A stretch of DNA of 45,442 nucleotides, taken from positions 1 through 45,442 of the forward strand of contig JACMLW010000166.1 in NCBI GenBank assembly GCA_014379385.1, given 5' to 3'. Each line of letters opens with the position of its first letter. Position 1 is the stretch's first letter. The notes under the pieces are model-generated. The model was not told the origin of the DNA. It did no database searches and worked only from the letters and a program-made list of their open reading frames with translations. The stretch comes from Phycisphaerales bacterium (GTDB taxonomy: Bacteria; Planctomycetota; Phycisphaerae; Phycisphaerales; UBA1924). A program made the translations under genes and the position numbers. Positions 44,797-45,442 of this stretch are shown piece by piece.

Positions 44797-45442
44797 ATGA
44801 GCGAGCAGACGCGGAAGACCCCACGACCCAAGTCCATCCTCGACTGGATCGAGTGGGCGGGCAACAAGCTGCCCGAGCCGGCGCTGATCTTCGTGATCTT
44901 GGCGTGCCTGGTCATCGCCGCGGCGGCGATCGGCACGGCGTTGGGTTGGGAGGTGCAGCCCGTTCAGCCGCGGATGGTGATGGTGCAGGAGGTCGATTCG
45001 GCGGGGAGCCCGGTGTTTGGCGCGGACGGCAAGCCGGAGATGACGCCGCGGCTCGACGAGAAGGGCCACCCGGTGACGGAACTGGTCAACATCGGCTCGC
45101 CGATTGTGCCGCGGAGCCTGCTGACGGGCGAGGGCGTGTACTGGATGCTCTCGTCGATGCTGCGGAACTTCACGACGCTGCCGGCGCTGGGGCTGATCTT
45201 CGTGGCGATGCTGGGGATTGGGCTGGCGGAGAAGTTTGGGTTCTTCTCGGCGCTCATGCGGGCGCTGGCGTTCATCACGCCGCAGAAGCTGCTGACGCCG
45301 GTGATCGTGTTCATCGGCGCCAACGCGAGCGTGGCGAGCGACGCGGGGTACATCATTCTGCCGCCGCTGGCGGCGGCGCTGTACCTGGCGGTGGGGCGTC
45401 CGCCGATCGCGGGGATGGCGGCGGCGTTCGCGGGGGTGTCGG
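44797..45442 (+). CDS. AbgT-family transporter (partial)
   Basis: The window ends after 215 codons. The product begins KSILDWIEWAGNKLPEPALIF, the AbgT (p-aminobenzoyl-glutamate transporter) N-terminus, and continues with IGLAEKFGFFSALMRAL and SVASDAGYIILPPLAAALY, both family signatures. A hydrophilic loop of about 60 residues separates the first two spans. The family carries out proton-coupled uptake of p-aminobenzoyl-glutamate or efflux of sulfonamides. GGAGG precedes ATG at 44797 and TACGCT at 44771-44776 could be a -10. The 3' part is missing. Confidence 0.88.
   Translation, partial: MSEQTRKTPRPKSILDWIEWAGNKLPEPALIFVILACLVIAAAAIGTALGWEVQPVQPRMVMVQEVDSAGSPVFGADGKPEMTPRLDEKGHPVTELVNIGSPIVPRSLLTGEGVYWMLSSMLRNFTTLPALGLIFVAMLGIGLAEKFGFFSALMRALAFITPQKLLTPVIVFIGANASVASDAGYIILPPLAAALYLAVGRPPIAGMAAAFAGVS

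Overview
The window looks like a chromosomal segment of a high-GC planctomycete, most likely of the class Phycisphaerae. Three secreted proteins end in a two-repeat dockerin-like domain that closes on a C-terminal Gly-Cys (the GC-type dockerin typical of this group). There is also a PEP-CTERM-like surface protein, an exosortase with an EpsI partner, and generally very GC-rich coding sequence. No mobile element, rRNA or CRISPR array is visible. One tRNA gene, tRNA-Arg(CCT), lies at 19832-19905 on the minus strand.

Layout. Positions 1-3172 hold a partial SRPBCC protein, a stand-alone HsdR N-terminal-type nuclease domain and a noticeably AT-richer two-gene patch (pentapeptide-repeat membrane protein plus a small membrane protein) that looks accessory. 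Positions 3211-13316 are mixed housekeeping and envelope genes: lepA with an unusual insertion, DUF3185, a methyltransferase, a coiled-coil protein, a DUF192 protein, a DUF4394 protein with a PEP-CTERM-like tail, a Tat-exported ferritin-like protein, a HIT hydrolase, a cytochrome P450 and lpdA. Positions 13495-24087 hold the three GC-dockerin secreted proteins (beta-helix, PQQ-type sugar dehydrogenase, triple PPC-like repeat), interleaved with gnd, a Gly-rich stress-type protein, a possible 54-residue small protein, the tRNA and a glycosyltransferase. Two unrelated metallopeptidases (DUF885 and M14) follow.

Positions 28246-43003 form one long co-directional exopolysaccharide/exosortase locus. 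It encodes an outer-membrane export lipoprotein (Wza type), exosortase, EpsI-type protein, a 1508-residue TPR protein, a Wzz/BY-kinase-like protein whose Walker A lysine is replaced by alanine, a sugar-nucleotide epimerase, a WecA/MraY-type initiating sugar-phosphate transferase, an orphan ParA-type ATPase and a VanZ-like protein. Many of these genes are coupled by 4-base stop/start overlaps. A plausible reading is that the transferase starts a lipid-linked glycan, the epimerase supplies sugar nucleotide, Wzz- and Wza-like proteins control length and export, and the exosortase/EpsI/TPR module processes PEP-CTERM-type surface proteins alongside it. The window ends with metK, a short DUF2314-like membrane protein and a partial AbgT-family transporter.

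The most general regulatory observation is that seven genes without a Shine-Dalgarno sequence have a -10-like hexamer (six fit TANNNT, one is TATAGG) exactly six bases before the start codon. This would place transcription initiation at or next to the start codon, so leaderless mRNAs may be common in this organism.
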